A stretch of 64,000 nucleotides of DNA from Adiantum capillus-veneris (GCA_014529385.2 CM043963.1:77117412-77181411), one strand, 5' to 3'; positions 32,521 through 44,040 are shown, counted from the first letter of the stretch. Numbers and translations: made by a program. The notes: generated by a model from the letters alone, not told the origin.

Positions 32521-32526
32521 TTAGTT

Positions 32527-32788
32527 TTTATATGGTAATGATGTGTGTGGACACACTTATGATCACTGAGACACTTTTTTCCCTGACTAGGAGTTTTCCC
32601 CCCCATGCTTTGCATATACTTCCATCACTCCAAGACTATCTTAATTCTTATTTGCATACTTAAATAATAAATTATCTAATTGTGTACCTTGAGCTTCTTC
32701 TCCATTTCCATGCTACATGTGAGGTCCTGCAACCCTAATTCCCAACTACGTGTGAATTCCTACAAGCTTTACTCCAACAATTGGTATG
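32527..32788 (+). repeat. Diverged Copia-1-family LTR
   Basis: Matches the Copia-1 LTR throughout: GGTAATGATGTGTGTGGACA, TTTTTTCCCTGACTAGGAGT, GCATATACTTCCATCACTCC and CTGCAACCCTAATTCC. It ends at CTCCAACA, followed by ATTGGTATGATACC in place of the primer site. Confidence 0.82.
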
Positions 32789-33165
32789 ATACCAAGTTTC
32801 ATTCTCATGCAACGTTGCCAACATTTCCAATGTCATCACCAACCCCCTACTCACTTTCTTTGATTTTGGTAAGATTTGGAGAGTGTTAGTAGGATTATAA
32901 ATAATTTGGAAGAACTTCTAAAGATTGGTGTGCCCAATATTTTGATTTGAGCTCATTTTGGTCTCCATTTCAAATACAAGAGGTATTAATAGCACATGCA
33001 ATTTTGTCCATTTATGTAGAAATTCTTTTACTCAAAATCTTTGCATAACATGTCTTTGATAGTCTATTATCCTATGTGCTATGTAGCAAGTGTATTTTTC
33101 CTTCAATTGCTACTTAGCATGGGTATTTTCTACATCTAATTCAATATTTCACTATGATTGTGTGA
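32789..33165 (+). pseudogene. Copia-1-family leader, truncated near the gag start
   Basis: The leader aligns with Copia-1 7740-8080 (CTACTCACTTTCTTTGATTTTGG, ATTTTGATTTGAGCTCATTTTGG, CTATGTGCTATGTAGCA). Homology stops close to where the Copia-1 gag ATG lies; no gag follows. Confidence 0.7.
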
Positions 33166-33169
33166 GGTC

Positions 33170-34640
33170 CCCAAACCTGAGAAGATTGGGGCGACTTGAT
33201 AGATGGCCTTTCTTTGTTCTCCTTTTTCGTTGATCATGTTTGTGGTTATAAGGGTCATACACCACAATCCAGGTCGATAAAACAAGGTTTCTAATGAAAT
33301 CTATTTCCTAACATAAAGAAACAATCCCATTGGCATATTCAGATTCCATAAACAATGCCTTTTTCCCCACGTTTAAGAGGCACAACCACCATCCATAAAA
33401 CGTAAATATGACATGAAACTTAGTCTACAGTAGCTAAAAATCTTGTGAAAAGTACCCGACTAATTGGATCCATAGCTTTCAGGGGCACGTATATTTGGGA
33501 TATTTGGACTCTTGGCAGAATGAGTCTCTAATTTTGCTTCTCTTAACAAGAGGGAGTGGAGAGTTTCTCGACTAATTGAGACCACCCATCCTTAACTGGC
33601 AATCTAAGCCAGAGCCCCCACTTTCCACCCCACACTCACACTTTTTAGCTTGTTTTTTTAATTACTACCACGTTGTTTTACATATACAAACAATGTTCTT
33701 TTATTGACTCCAGGCACATGTTCTTTCATCTAGCCTTTCAAACATCACCAAAACAATTCTTTCTCAAACATGGTCTAATGAAGACAATCCTTTAATTCAA
33801 CAAAAATGAATCTTTTAATTATTCATAAGCGTTTGTTGCTACACGCGGACTTCCTCTATCTAACCAACAGAGCCTTTGCAAAAAGTTTACTTATTTGCTA
33901 ACCGTGAAATACACAAACTTTCCCAGTCACTAACCACAAGGGAACATCTCTCTAACCGCAAGGCATCCTACTAACTGCAAGAGAAAAAAAGAGAGTTGCA
34001 AACCTTTGCTTATCCTCCATTAATCACGGGATCACATCGCTAACCACGAGTTCCATCTGGAAACAAGATATTCTTTTAGCAAATGTTTTCTTTAAGTGAT
34101 TTCTCAACCATGATTAACTAACTTCTAATATCAAAAAGAGTAACCATAAATAAAACAGTTCTTTCACTACTCTATGAAATCATATGCTTTTTTCCTATGA
34201 TATAATCATGTTTCTTGGATAGTTTAAGGGAATTCTTAGGCTTTACTTACCAGTCATCATGTATAACGATGCAAGATTATAAATTCATCTTACCAAATTA
34301 GAAACACGTTCGACTACCTCTCGTGGTTGAGGCTGGATGGCTTTGACTTCTTTCGTAGCCGATACCTCCGCTTGAGCTAAGTTTCGAGTAGTTGATGCCT
34401 TGTTTTGCACCTTTCTTGGAGGTGAAGCGACGTGAGCATCCTTCCAGCTTCAAGTCACTTGTTTTGGGGCCATTGTATCACAAAAGAGAAGGGGAAAAAA
34501 GAGAAAGAGAACTCAAGAATTTGAGGGGCAACATGACGGTGATAGAGAGGGTGAGAGGTTGAGGGAGGGAGGTTGAGGGAGAGAAGATAACTCCGACATC
34601 AAGGCCAGAGAGCTTCCACTTTTGAGAACTTGTATGTTGA
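33170..34640. other. Gene-less stretch with CTAACC(A/G)CAAG iterations
   Basis: Between 33898 and 34055 a CTAAC(C/T)(A/G)C(A/G)AG word recurs about six times at 20-40 bp spacing. No coding signal otherwise. The right end may be Copia-3 LTR or flank. Confidence 0.35.
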
Positions 34641-34649
34641 AAGTGAAGG

Positions 34650-35128
34650 GAGAGGGGTCTTTATATAGGCTTTCAAGGGCCAAAAGAACAAGCTAAGAAT
34701 AGCAAGAAGCAAAGAAAGATAAGTTTGCACACGTTCGTGGCTCACGTTCATGTTTGTGGATGATAGACACCCTATATGAAAAGAAAGAGGTTAGAAGAGA
34801 GAGACCTTCTCCCAAGATACACACAGACACAGAGAGAAGAAGATACACATGGCAAAGTCCTGAACTTTCTTCTTCATCTAATTTACAAAATGAGTGTGTA
34901 TTTACATAATGAAAAACTGACTACATAAGTAGTACAACCAAAAGAGAGATGCGGTCCATAATGTGAACCCGCTGAGTAGCTATGCTGGCTAGATAGATAT
35001 GCCAGCTGTAGAATCCCTGCCGAGGATATGCCATGTCGGTCACCAACCATGTCGGTGATGTAAATGTGGCCAACGGTCACCAAGGCCTACCAAGAGTGCC
35101 AGCTCATGGAGATCTCAACATCTCAACA
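34650..35128 (-). repeat. Copia-3 3' LTR (minus; outer edge unresolved)
   Basis: On the minus strand the LTR starts TGTTGAGATGTTGAGATCTCC right after the purine tract GAGCTCGAGGGGGAG (35129-35145). That is the expected junction behind the RNase H end. Farther left a minus-strand CTATATAAAG (about 34660-34670) could be a promoter TATA, of this LTR or a neighbouring one. Confidence 0.5.
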
Positions 35129-35159
35129 CTCCCCCTCGAGCTCGATGCCAACTGAAGGA

Positions 35160-35285
35160 ATCCAAGCATAGTTCAAAAACGATGGAGGTTCTTAGCTCCC
35201 AGGGCCTTGGTGAAGATATCCGCTACCTGCTCCACTGTGCTGACGTAAACCAAGTTGATATCTGAACCTCTGACGTACATAGAGT
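35160..35285 (-). pseudogene. Copia-3 RNase H tail
   Basis: Minus frame reads [21 protein letters not shown] followed by TKALG, the very end of a copia RNase H. It is joined directly to RT sequence (HADQSLYV) near 35275. The catalytic YxDD half of RT and most of RNase H are therefore deleted. Confidence 0.75.
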
Positions 35286-35724
35286 GACTGATCAGCATGT
35301 GACATACGAAATCCAATGCGCAAAAGAAATTCTATAATTCTGTCATGCCACGCTCTAGGTGCTTGCTTCAGCCCATACAAGGCCTTGCAAAGACGACAAA
35401 CATAATCTGGATGCTTACCATCTTCAAAACCAGGTGGCTTCTCCACATACACTTCTTCTTGTAGCTCCCTTGCAAGAAGGCATTCTTGACATCCATTTGA
35501 TGCATAAACCACCCTTTTGCTGCAGCCACCGCAATGACAGGGCATAATGTAGCCATCTTTTCTACTGGAGCAAAGGTTTCCTCATAATCTATACCATAAG
35601 TCTGTGCATACCCTTTTGCAACCAGCCTTGCCTTATATCTTTCAATTGTACCATCAACCTTATTCTTTACTTTATACACCCATTTGCACCCAATGGCTTT
35701 CTTGCCCTCTAGTAATGGCACCAA
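35276..35724 (-). pseudogene. Copia-3 reverse transcriptase, N-terminal half
   Basis: Minus strand: [42 protein letters not shown] and [11 protein letters not shown] frameshift near 35460 follows, then [31 protein letters not shown] and ADQSLYV. Well preserved up to the deletion junction; it lacks the YVDD motif. Confidence 0.85.
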
Positions 35725-35952
35725 CTCCTAAGTTTAATTTACATCAAGCGCATCCATTTCTTCATCTATGGAATTTTTCCAATTCTCATTGCCAATTGCA
35801 TTCTCAAAACATGTGGGTTCTACATCTTGAACAACCTTTTCCATGTAAGCATAATGATGAATAACATACCCATCATAAGTCAACCTATCCACAAGAAATT
35901 TGACCCTATTAGACCTGCGTGGTCCTGAATCACTGCCAGGTGTCCTTGCAAT

Positions 35953-36990
35953 CTATTTTCTAACACCTGGGGTCTTGACTGCTGGTATACCAAGCTCCTC
36001 ATCAAGACTCTGATCTAAACCATCAGAATTTGCATCAATGTGTGAGGAACCTAAAGACACACTAGTCATACATGGGGGCTCACCTACCTTCTCTTTTCCT
36101 TTGTAAGAAACCTGTGGTGCACTTTGCGGTGTAACTTGCGTGCGTAATCTGCCACTCCATGGCTTGTCAATAGAACCACTAGAAGAGGACTCTCTTGGTC
36201 CACTTAAAGTATGTGACTCTTGCTTCCCACTTGAAGCATCCATAGGCTCTTTTACATCATCACCAATATTGTCCTTTACATCATTGTACCAGCCCGCCAT
36301 CTCATCAAAGACAACATCCCAGCTTACATGCAATTTACAAGTACCAGGATTGTAACACCTGTACCCTTTTTGCTCCTTTGAGTAACCCACAAAAATACAT
36401 TTTTCAGCCTTGGGATCTAGCTTTGTGCGCAACTTATTTGGAATGTGCACATACACAATGCACCCAAACACTTTTAAATGTGACAAATCTGGTTTCTTGC
36501 CACCTCTACAATATGCCTGTTCTTCCACTCAGCAACTCCATTTTGCTGTGGAGTGTATCGACATGAGAATTGCCTGCGTATACCACTTTTCCGCAAAAAA
36601 ATCAGAAAACTCTTTGGAGAAGTATTCTCCCCCTCCATCTGATCTTAGTGTCTTTACCTCTTCACCTTTTCCTTTTCAACAGAAGCTTTGAAGCTTTTGA
36701 AATGATCAAATACTTCGCTCTTCTGCTTCATAAAATAGACCCACACTTTTCTAGTATGGTCATCAATGAACGACACATAATACTTGCTTCCATGAATGCT
36801 GGTAGTCTTTGTTGGGCCCCATACATCTGTATGTACCACCTCAAGTGGCCTCTTACATACATTACGTTCTTGTGGAAAGGAATTACGTGACTGCATACCA
36901 AATAGACATGCCTCACATACTTTATGCATGCCATCAACCTTAAACTTTGGAAAACCTGCAACAATTTGTTTTGATTGCATAGAGCGCAAT
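35953..36990 (-). pseudogene. Copia-3 GAG-pre-integrase end and integrase
   Basis: Minus strand, from the right: CEACLFGMQSRNSFP (pre-integrase finger), then the integrase HTDVWGPTKTTS and YYVSFIDDHTRKVWVYF. A broken segment spans 36530-36655, where the second D and the E should be (the complement of 36530-36600 retains an NGVAEW-like string). Then LKVFGCIVYVHIPNK, CIFVGYSKEQKGYRCY and VSWDVVFDE. An acidic/Ser-rich linker ends at 35953. Confidence 0.82.
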
Positions 36991-36992
36991 CG

Positions 36993-37672
36993 CTACTCAT
37001 TTACATGACCAATGCGTATATGCCATATATCTACATCGGTCACAACACCTGCACCTCGTGCAAGCATAGTAGCTTTTACTGCAGGCATATTCACATCCAA
37101 AGTAAACATCCTGCAAACAGGTCTTCCTTCTGTAATCAACTTGCAGTCATTCTTGTAGTCTTCCACATAGCAACCATCTGGATTAAACCGGACCTGCAAT
37201 CCCTATGCTATCATTTGCCCAAGTGAAACAAGATTCTTTGTAATATTTGGAACATGAAGCACATCAGCCAAGTACTTCATTTTACCATCTTGCATTTGCA
37301 AGGGAACTTTTCCAAGATGTGCAATAGGATGAGCTGAATCATCACCTGTTTCTACATAACGTGGTCCATCTAGTTTCTTCATCTCTTTGAACCACTCACC
37401 ATGGGATGTCATGTGGTTAGAAGCACCTAAATCCACATACCATACACTATCAATGGCATGTACATCTTCAGTCATAGCATTTACCATATGCTGCATAACA
37501 AATAACTGGTCGGACCGATCATCATCATTGTTGTTCCTGTTTGTTGCAACATAATTGTTTTGTTTCCTTCTCCCTCTACCTCTGTTATTTGGCCTCCTTC
37601 GTGTTGTTGGACATTCATTTGAGTAGTAACCCCGCTCACCACATGTCCAACATTCAACATCAGATGCATTAT
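36993..37672 (-). pseudogene. Copia-3 zinc knuckle and protease
   Basis: Minus strand. A knuckle reads [14 protein letters not shown], with Tyr at the conserved His position. An Asn/Arg-rich linker follows, then the protease WYVDLGASNHMT, with Leu replacing the Ser of D-S-G. VLHVPNITKNLVSLGQ ends the protease. DIWHIRIGHVNE (37000) begins the pre-integrase region. All gag upstream of the knuckle is missing; the sequence abruptly becomes gypsy RT at about 37670. Confidence 0.82.
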
Positions 37673-38510
37673 AAGGATTTCATCAAAGAAGACTAGAAAA
37701 AAATCATCTAACTCTGTGCTGAAGAGGTCAGTCATGAGACGGTTAAATGTGGCAGGGGCATTAGTTAGGCCAAAAGGCATGACGATGAACTCATAATGCC
37801 CAAACCTTGTGTATAAAGCTGTTTTTAGAATATCCTCCCTTTTTATTCCAACTTGGTAATAGCCTGACCTGAGATCAATCTTGGTGAAAAATTTGGAACC
37901 ACCGAGTTGATCTAGCAGCTCATCTATGCGAGGCAAGGGATACTTGTTTGACAGTGCACTGATTAAGGCCTTGAAAATCTATGCAAAGTCTGAACGTTCC
38001 ATCTATGCAAAGTCTGAACGTTCCATCTTTCTTCTTTTGAAAGAGTACAGGAGCACCCCAGGGAGAGACACTGGGTTTGATGAAACCTTGTTCCAAAAGC
38101 TGAGTCAATTGATTCTTTAGCTCTATGGATTTGGAAGGTGACATCTTGTAGGGAGCCCTTGCTATTGGTTGGGCACTAGGATTGAGCTCGCTCTCGTGCA
38201 CTAATTTCCTTGGCGGTGGAAGAGTTGTCAACTCCTCTAGAAAAATATCTTGATATTCTAGTAGCCATTCAGGCTCATATTCTTCTGATTCGGCCTCTGG
38301 TTTATTGAGCCTTATAACATAAATTGACAGTCGTTTCTTTAACCCCTTAACCAAACAACTGGCTTTGACCACCTTCAAGGGAGCTTTCCATGTTCTGCCT
38401 TGCACTACGACTTGTTCACCCTTTGAGTTTGAAGAAGAGATGCTTCCTTCACTGCAATGGATGTTGGCTTTATTTTTGCTCAGCCAGTCCATACTTAGGA
38501 TTCCTTCAAA
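37670..38510 (-). pseudogene. Ty3/gypsy protease-to-RT fragment (minus)
   Basis: Minus strand: [13 protein letters not shown], the end of the protease region, then [11 protein letters not shown] follows: [48 protein letters not shown] and [16 protein letters not shown]. It ends FFDEILI, where gypsy RTs have (Y/F)xDDILIY. A 24-bp tandem duplication repeats DGTFRLCI, and a small indel near 37950 shifts frame. RNase H and integrase are absent because the fragment ends at the copia junction. Confidence 0.85.
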
Positions 38511-38674
38511 TCGGCCCCCGCCTTTCTGCCTTTAGGATTCTTTCAGATATACAAGACTAGTTAAATTCTTTCCAAAGATAGACCTTTCAGAAAGGTAAAC
38601 TCTTTGCTATTTTTCATTATCTCACTCATTTCTACAAGAGTCAATTAAGAGCTTTATCTATCATGGGACAGGAT

Positions 38675-38690
38675 CCGCGCTTTGATACCA
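38675..38690 (-). promoter_or_regulatory. Primer binding site of the minus-strand gypsy
   Basis: On the minus strand TGGTATCAAAGCGCGG follows ...CCCTCACAAG, placing the end of a 5' LTR at about 38693 and the element body to the left. Confidence 0.65.
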
Positions 38691-38692
38691 CT

Positions 38693-39600
38693 TGTGAGGG
38701 CCATGCCCGGGGACCACCGATTGTACCATCTCCACATGGATACACTGTGATCTCCGAAATTCCTCCCGCTTCAGACCGACACCAAGATAGGACTCCTCTT
38801 GCTCATTGTTGCCAACTCAAGGGGGTGACATTCAATTTCTCTCATATGGGTCCCTTAGCCCCGAAGAACCTTTTCTTACTGATCAAATTTACCAATCGAA
38901 GTCACCAGATTAACTTGGAACTCAACCTTCTAGGGTCAACTGGTGGGAGTTCTCTAATTCACCCTTGGTTCAAGGTCATTGACATTTTTTTCCCGGCTAT
39001 GACCAAGCACAACCGTCAATGCATTCCCCTAAGGTGAGTGTATTATAATCTACACGAATCCCTCGATCCCAAGTTTTTCTCCCGCTCCGTAGATCGGAAT
39101 CCCTTTCCCGCACTCTTGACTTTACTTCTAGGACAACATAAAATTGGGTTTAACTTTCCGGCCAACAATTAACCCTCCGGAATCCACCCACCCACCAAAC
39201 CGTTTGATAAATGCACCTTCACAAGGTAATACTATACTAGAAAACAATATTCCAATCATGTCGAACCAAGAATACATTTCCAGCATTTGAAAGTAGCATG
39301 CAAACTGTTGCATACCCTTGCAAATGTGCATTTATCAGATCGTTCCCACCTTTTCATTTATAGAATATTTTTACTTCCTTTTTCCTTTAATATTAGTAAA
39401 ATTATCTCGTTATCTTTCAAGAAATCACATATACTTCTCTAGGCATATTCCAATTCTCGTCGCAGGACTCGGGTATCCTATCTCCTCTGCCACGTGTGGA
39501 GGCGGTGCCTTTACACAAATTCCAATTCTTATCTTTCTTTATCTTGTGTGGGAAAGGCTTCAAGATAATCTACTTTAGGTTCTTTTTAAATCCATAATCC
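38693..39600 (-). repeat. Probable 5' LTR of the minus-strand gypsy (right edge unknown)
   Basis: Placed only by the primer site at its inner end. A 124-codon plus-strand frame here (38663-39037) is regarded as LTR noise. Confidence 0.4.
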
Positions 39601-39787
39601 CAAGAAGAAGAGCAAAAGTCCGGCTGATAAGGACAATTGCGGAATAGCCCATTTAGGTTCCTAGCCTTTCCAAGGTTCCTTTTTACCAAATAATTTGAAG
39701 AGTTTCTTAATTAAATCACATTCTCCTCCCCTATCATGATCCCTCCATGGATCCTTTTTCCTTCCTCCTTTTCCTGTCAGCATCAGG

Positions 39788-40085
39788 CGGGTCACATCCA
39801 CCCGGCCTAGGGCAATGAATGAACCCGAGCTCAAAGTATAGACCAACGGTTATGAGTCCTAGCCAAAAAGGACCATCCCCCATTGTAATCCCACATGTAA
39901 ACATGTGCGCCGGCTAGACGCATCCGCGGGTCACATCTACCCGGCCGGGACACACTCCCATTCAATCCCATTTCAAGGGCAATGAATGAACCGGAACTAG
40001 TCCTAGTAGTCCAATGGTTATCAATCCTAGTAGCCGAAAAGGACCATCCCCCATTGTATCCCACATGTAAACACCTACGCTGGCC
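39788..40085. repeat. Two-unit tandem repeat, about 140-bp period
   Basis: GGGTCACATC(C/T)ACCCGGCC opens units at 39789 and 39929. Both continue through GGGCAATGAATGAACC and AAAGGACCATCCCCCATTGT to CCCACATGTAAACA. Confidence 0.8.
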
Positions 40086-40089
40086 TTTT

Positions 40090-41280
40090 TCCAAACATGA
40101 AGACAAGTTCACACTTAAATCTCTATGTTATGCTAGGGCTATCCACGTCAATCTTCTTGGTAAATTTTTTAATCCTAGTTTAATTTTAGATTAAGCTCCT
40201 TGAGTTATAATCCCTTAATTCCTATTTCCTTTTAATTTTCTACTCAAACAAGACCTTAAAAATCAACGAATCTCTTGGAATTTCTAAGATTTTGTCTCGA
40301 CAAAAGTTTCAAGTTAACCCCGACTTTGATGAATCCCATTTTGGTCCCTTTTCATCATTTGACATCCATGGGGTATCTCCATGGAAGTGTTGGGAGTTTT
40401 ATGTTCAAGCAACACGGTCATGACATCCGTGAAGCTATCCCCTTACTCCCCCCTTCAAATTTGCAAAACAAACTTGAAAGCAGACAAACTTGAAATGAAC
40501 AATGCATATGCTTTCTATAATGATTTTTTCTTGGTGTGTCTATGCGTGATACACAAAAAACTTCAAAATGCACCAACTTGCAATCCTGGGCAACTAATCA
40601 AAACTTCCTTTGAGTGCTGATGCAAGAGTGTAACCTCTCTATGCATGATAGTGTAAAAATTGTGAAGTTCCTAAGAGTGGACATGCTAGCGTATCATAAA
40701 ATATGCGTGTAATAGTGTATGAATGATTAACAAATTCTTCTTTAAGAGGGGATTTAGGCGTACCTTTACTATTGTGGAGAGGATTAATTATGTTGCTAGA
40801 AGAGGCTTATGGTTTCGGAACTTAATGTGTCTTTAGCAGGGTCTTCTCCTTGATTTGGAAGAGCAACAATGAGGTGTATTGATGTCGCTGATTATTTTCC
40901 GCTTCTCTTTGCTTGAAACCACCGATTTGGCTATGGGATTAGAGAGAGGTTAAGGAAAATTTAAGCTATGGAAAGCTTGTAGGTTAAGAGAGAGAAGGTA
41001 AAGAGTGTAATGGTAATTTGGACTATGGTTATGGCTTCTCTTGAGGAGAGAGGTGTGTGCAAGGTGTGTATGAAGGAGGATTAGCTTTGGCTTTCATAGC
41101 TCACTATCAAGCTTGCACTATCAAAATAGGAAGAGAAGTGAAGGGAAGTGAAGTGACACGAAGTGTAGCTAAGTGAAGTGAAGCGAAGTGTTTAATGAAT
41201 AGGGAAGGCCTCCTTTTAAACTTATTTTGATAAGTTACTTTTACATATCTCGATATCCTTTCTTGCTTTTCAAAGCTTCT
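40090..41280. other. Gene-less stretch
   Basis: No recognised element. A GAAGTGAAG(G/C)GAAGTGAAGTG microsatellite-like run lies at about 41130-41185. Confidence 0.4.
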
Positions 41281-41287
41281 CACACAA

Positions 41288-41560
41288 GCTACTTATGCAA
41301 GAAGCTAATTTTTTGACAAGTGGCTTATGCAAGAAGCTATTTTTTCTACAAGTGGCTTATGCAAGAAGCTACTTTCCAACAAGTGGCTTATACATGAAGC
41401 TACTTCCAACAAGTGGCTTATGCAGGAAGCTACTTTTTCAACAAGTGGCTACTTTTTCAATTCAATAAGCTACTTTTCGACAAGTGGCTTTTTTAACAAG
41501 CTATTTTTCAACAAGTGGATTTTTCAAGAAGCTACTTTTCAACAAGTTACTTTTTCACCT
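41288..41560 (+). repeat. Minisatellite of CAAGTGGCTTATGCAAGAAGCTACTTTTC units
   Basis: About nine units of 28-37 bp, each with AAGTGGCTT(A)T(G)...AAGCTA(C)TTTTT(C)(A)AC. They become shorter and more diverged to the right. No spacers as in CRISPR; the variation is within the unit. Confidence 0.85.
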
Positions 41561-41564
41561 TACC

Positions 41565-42730
41565 CTTATTTTTTCTTATGTAAATTTATTTTATTTTTTT
41601 CTTCAGATAAAACTAATATCCCATGCATTGGTGAAAATCGAAAGTATCTCAGGGATAGCTTTACATTGGTTATATCCATGTTCCCATGGTGAAAACCGAA
41701 AGTGTCTCGTGGGTAGCTTGGTTGCTTTACTCAATCATATTCGAAAAGTCGACGGCTTAGATATGTCATCCGGAGTAAGGGCTAAGAGGAGGACCTTACA
41801 GATCTAAAGCCCGATAAGTCCCACAGCTACAGGTCTAAATCAAGGGAGAAGAGGAGATAAAGAGAAATCTTCAAAAAATGGGGAAAAATAGCAAAAGAGA
41901 ACCTACAGTTCTATTTTTGCAAGTGGCATTGGTGCAAGTGTCAATATGTCCATCAGTATACACATCGGTATCGGCGTTGATATAAGCATCAAAAGTTCAA
42001 ATTTTTTTTCTTTTTTAAATCTTTCTCTATGTTTAGCAATATGAATATACCGATGCTTGTCAACGACATCATTAATTTGGCATTGATAATGAAGTCATCT
42101 CTTGTAGTGACTTGAGGGTTTGGTAGTAGAGCAAGAATACGATTGTATATATAGTTCTAATTTTCTCACAATGTTTTAAACTTTTGAAGTTTGTAGATGA
42201 ATAAAAGATGTTTTGTGGTTGAACATAAATGTTCAATAAGGGGGTGGGGCAATGATGGTGCAGCTAAAGTGTGTCTACCATAGTAGAGGCCCAAGTGGTA
42301 TGTATGGGGGCTAACAAGTGCAGGCATGCAAAGTGAAACAAGTATGAAGTGCAAGTTTTGCAAGGGAGATACTCAAGTGTATGGTTGAAGTTCTTGAAGA
42401 GTGGAGCATGCCGGTCTTTACATATTGACAAACAAAGTCATGGTTGCTAAGATACATTTCAACGAGGGCTAGTTCTATGGCAGTTTGTTCGCATTGAAAA
42501 GAATTCCATAGATGTGCTTTGAATCTAGCAAGGGTTTTAGAGGTAGTATGTAGTGTATGGAACTAGTAGGAAGTGACGGCTCCCCGATCGGAGTCTTGAG
42601 CGCAACGCTATAACAGTCCAAAGCTGGTGGTCTAGAAAAGGTACAATGATTCTGATGTTTTTTTGTGGATGTCCTGAGATCCATGGAGGGGGATCTTGGT
42701 GTGACTCTGCAAGGAGGGCAAAAGAAGAAG
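41565..42730. other. Gene-less stretch
   Basis: At 41626-41712 a diverged pair of blocks shares GTGAAAA(T/C)CGAAAGT(A/G)TCTC. Otherwise no signal. Confidence 0.35.
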
Positions 42731-42739
42731 AGCTCCAAT

Positions 42740-43182
42740 AGAGATGACACCAACCAAGGCTGCCAGGTGCAGATTTTCACGCTCATTGAGGTTGTGCCGA
42801 CGGATCTTGTTATACATGGTGATTTTGAACAAAATGAAGCCATCACTGCCACATCATGGTGTTGATTCCCCCTTCCCCCTCTCTTTTTTATGCTCTTGTG
42901 TATGTTTTTTGAATGTGTGTTGGAAAGTGTCAAAGTTTCTATGCCTTCACCTCCAACTCCGTGCACCAAGAGCAAGGACCACCCCGCCCTTTGACTCGCC
43001 CATTGAATCAGCCCATTTTGTGGTACAGATGTGGGGAATATGGACATTACCAAAGCAAATGTCCCCTGACCGAAGGGTCCCCTCCCTGTCTTCATTGCCC
43101 TGAAAAGAAGGATCACTACAGTAAGGATTTCCCTAAGCTTCGTGCATCCACGGCTTCAAAACCCAAGTCAAAGCCAAAGTGA
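42740..43182 (+). pseudogene. Gypsy-like gag end with two CCHC-like knuckles
   Basis: Frame 42913-43182 encodes YRCGEYGHYQSKCP and then CLHCPEKKDHYSKDFP: two zinc-knuckle-like motifs in tandem. The first Cys of knuckle 1 and the last Cys of knuckle 2 are replaced (Trp/Tyr and Phe), so neither is complete. A basic tail (SKPKSKPK) ends at TGA. Confidence 0.6.
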
Positions 43183-43249
43183 TTTTACCTTTCCCAAGCT
43201 CCATTTGATAGCAGTTAGCACCATTCCGTAGCAGCCACCTTCTGCCCAT

Positions 43250-44040
43250 GTGGTTATCCCTCAAGATAAGGTGCAGTTGGTGGAGGATCCAGCGGGCATC
43301 CTCACTCGGTCCCAAAGAGCCGCTCTCAGCCTTAGCATTCCAGCACGTTCAACTCCCCCACACATTCTCACAATAGTGGATACCCTGCCTTCCGCTATTG
43401 ACAAGACATCACCCAGTGACAAGCAAGAATCCAAATCGTTGCCCTCCAATCTTGATGAAGCCTTCTTGAAAGCAGTTTCCAATCTACAGAAGATCAAGGT
43501 ACCAGAGAAACCACTGGTAGAACAAGAGAATCTTACAATCAGAGACAATCTTGAAGAACACTTTCCAGCAAGTGTCGCTCTATGACATGTTGCGGCTAGA
43601 TGGGAGTTTTAGAAGTGACACCCTTGCAATTATTTAGACACTTTACCCGGGAGCAGGTCCTAGTGATGGGCACCTCTTGGTGCAACCATCAGAGTCCTAT
43701 ATGATATCCCATCCCTCTGGTCCCCTCACTGATTATAAAAGTCCTCGTCTCACCTTGTTTGTCTTGGGGCCGGCAATTGTCAGGAGTGATAGTGGATGGT
43801 GGATCTAGAAACCTGATGCCCAAGTTCACTATGTTAGCTCTAGGTATAAATCTTACTCACCTTTGTCCCTTCAAAGCTACATTGGCCAACCAGTGGACAG
43901 TCTACCAAGTGGGCATAGTGGACAAAGTGCCTCTGCACGTACAAGACTCCACCTTTAACTTGGATTTTGTTGTGGTTCGTCTTCCCCAAGTTGAGGGAGG
44001 ATTTCCCTTGCTCATTGGTAGACCATGGCTTTGACATACT
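43250..44040 (+). pseudogene. Retropepsin-like gypsy protease region
   Basis: After a 111-codon linker frame (43250-43585), frame 43759-44034 encodes VIVDGGSRNLMPKFTMLALG, then FVVVRLPQVEGG and FPLLIGRPWL. The (V/I)DGGS...LG...LP...(L)GRPWL pattern is the clan-AA protease of a plant gypsy branch in which DGG stands in for DSG. The flanking knuckles agree with a gag-protease order. Confidence 0.6.

Noticed and set aside
38663-39037. 124-codon plus-strand frame
   Set aside because: It begins inside the minus-strand primer site and runs through the gypsy LTR; no family feature.
41288-41560. CRISPR-like spaced repeats
   Set aside because: No unique spacers; repeats are contiguous and degenerate, and the context is plant nuclear DNA.
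42475-43116. 213-codon minus-strand frame
   Set aside because: It overlaps the gypsy knuckle region on the plus strand, which has recognisable motifs; the minus frame has none.
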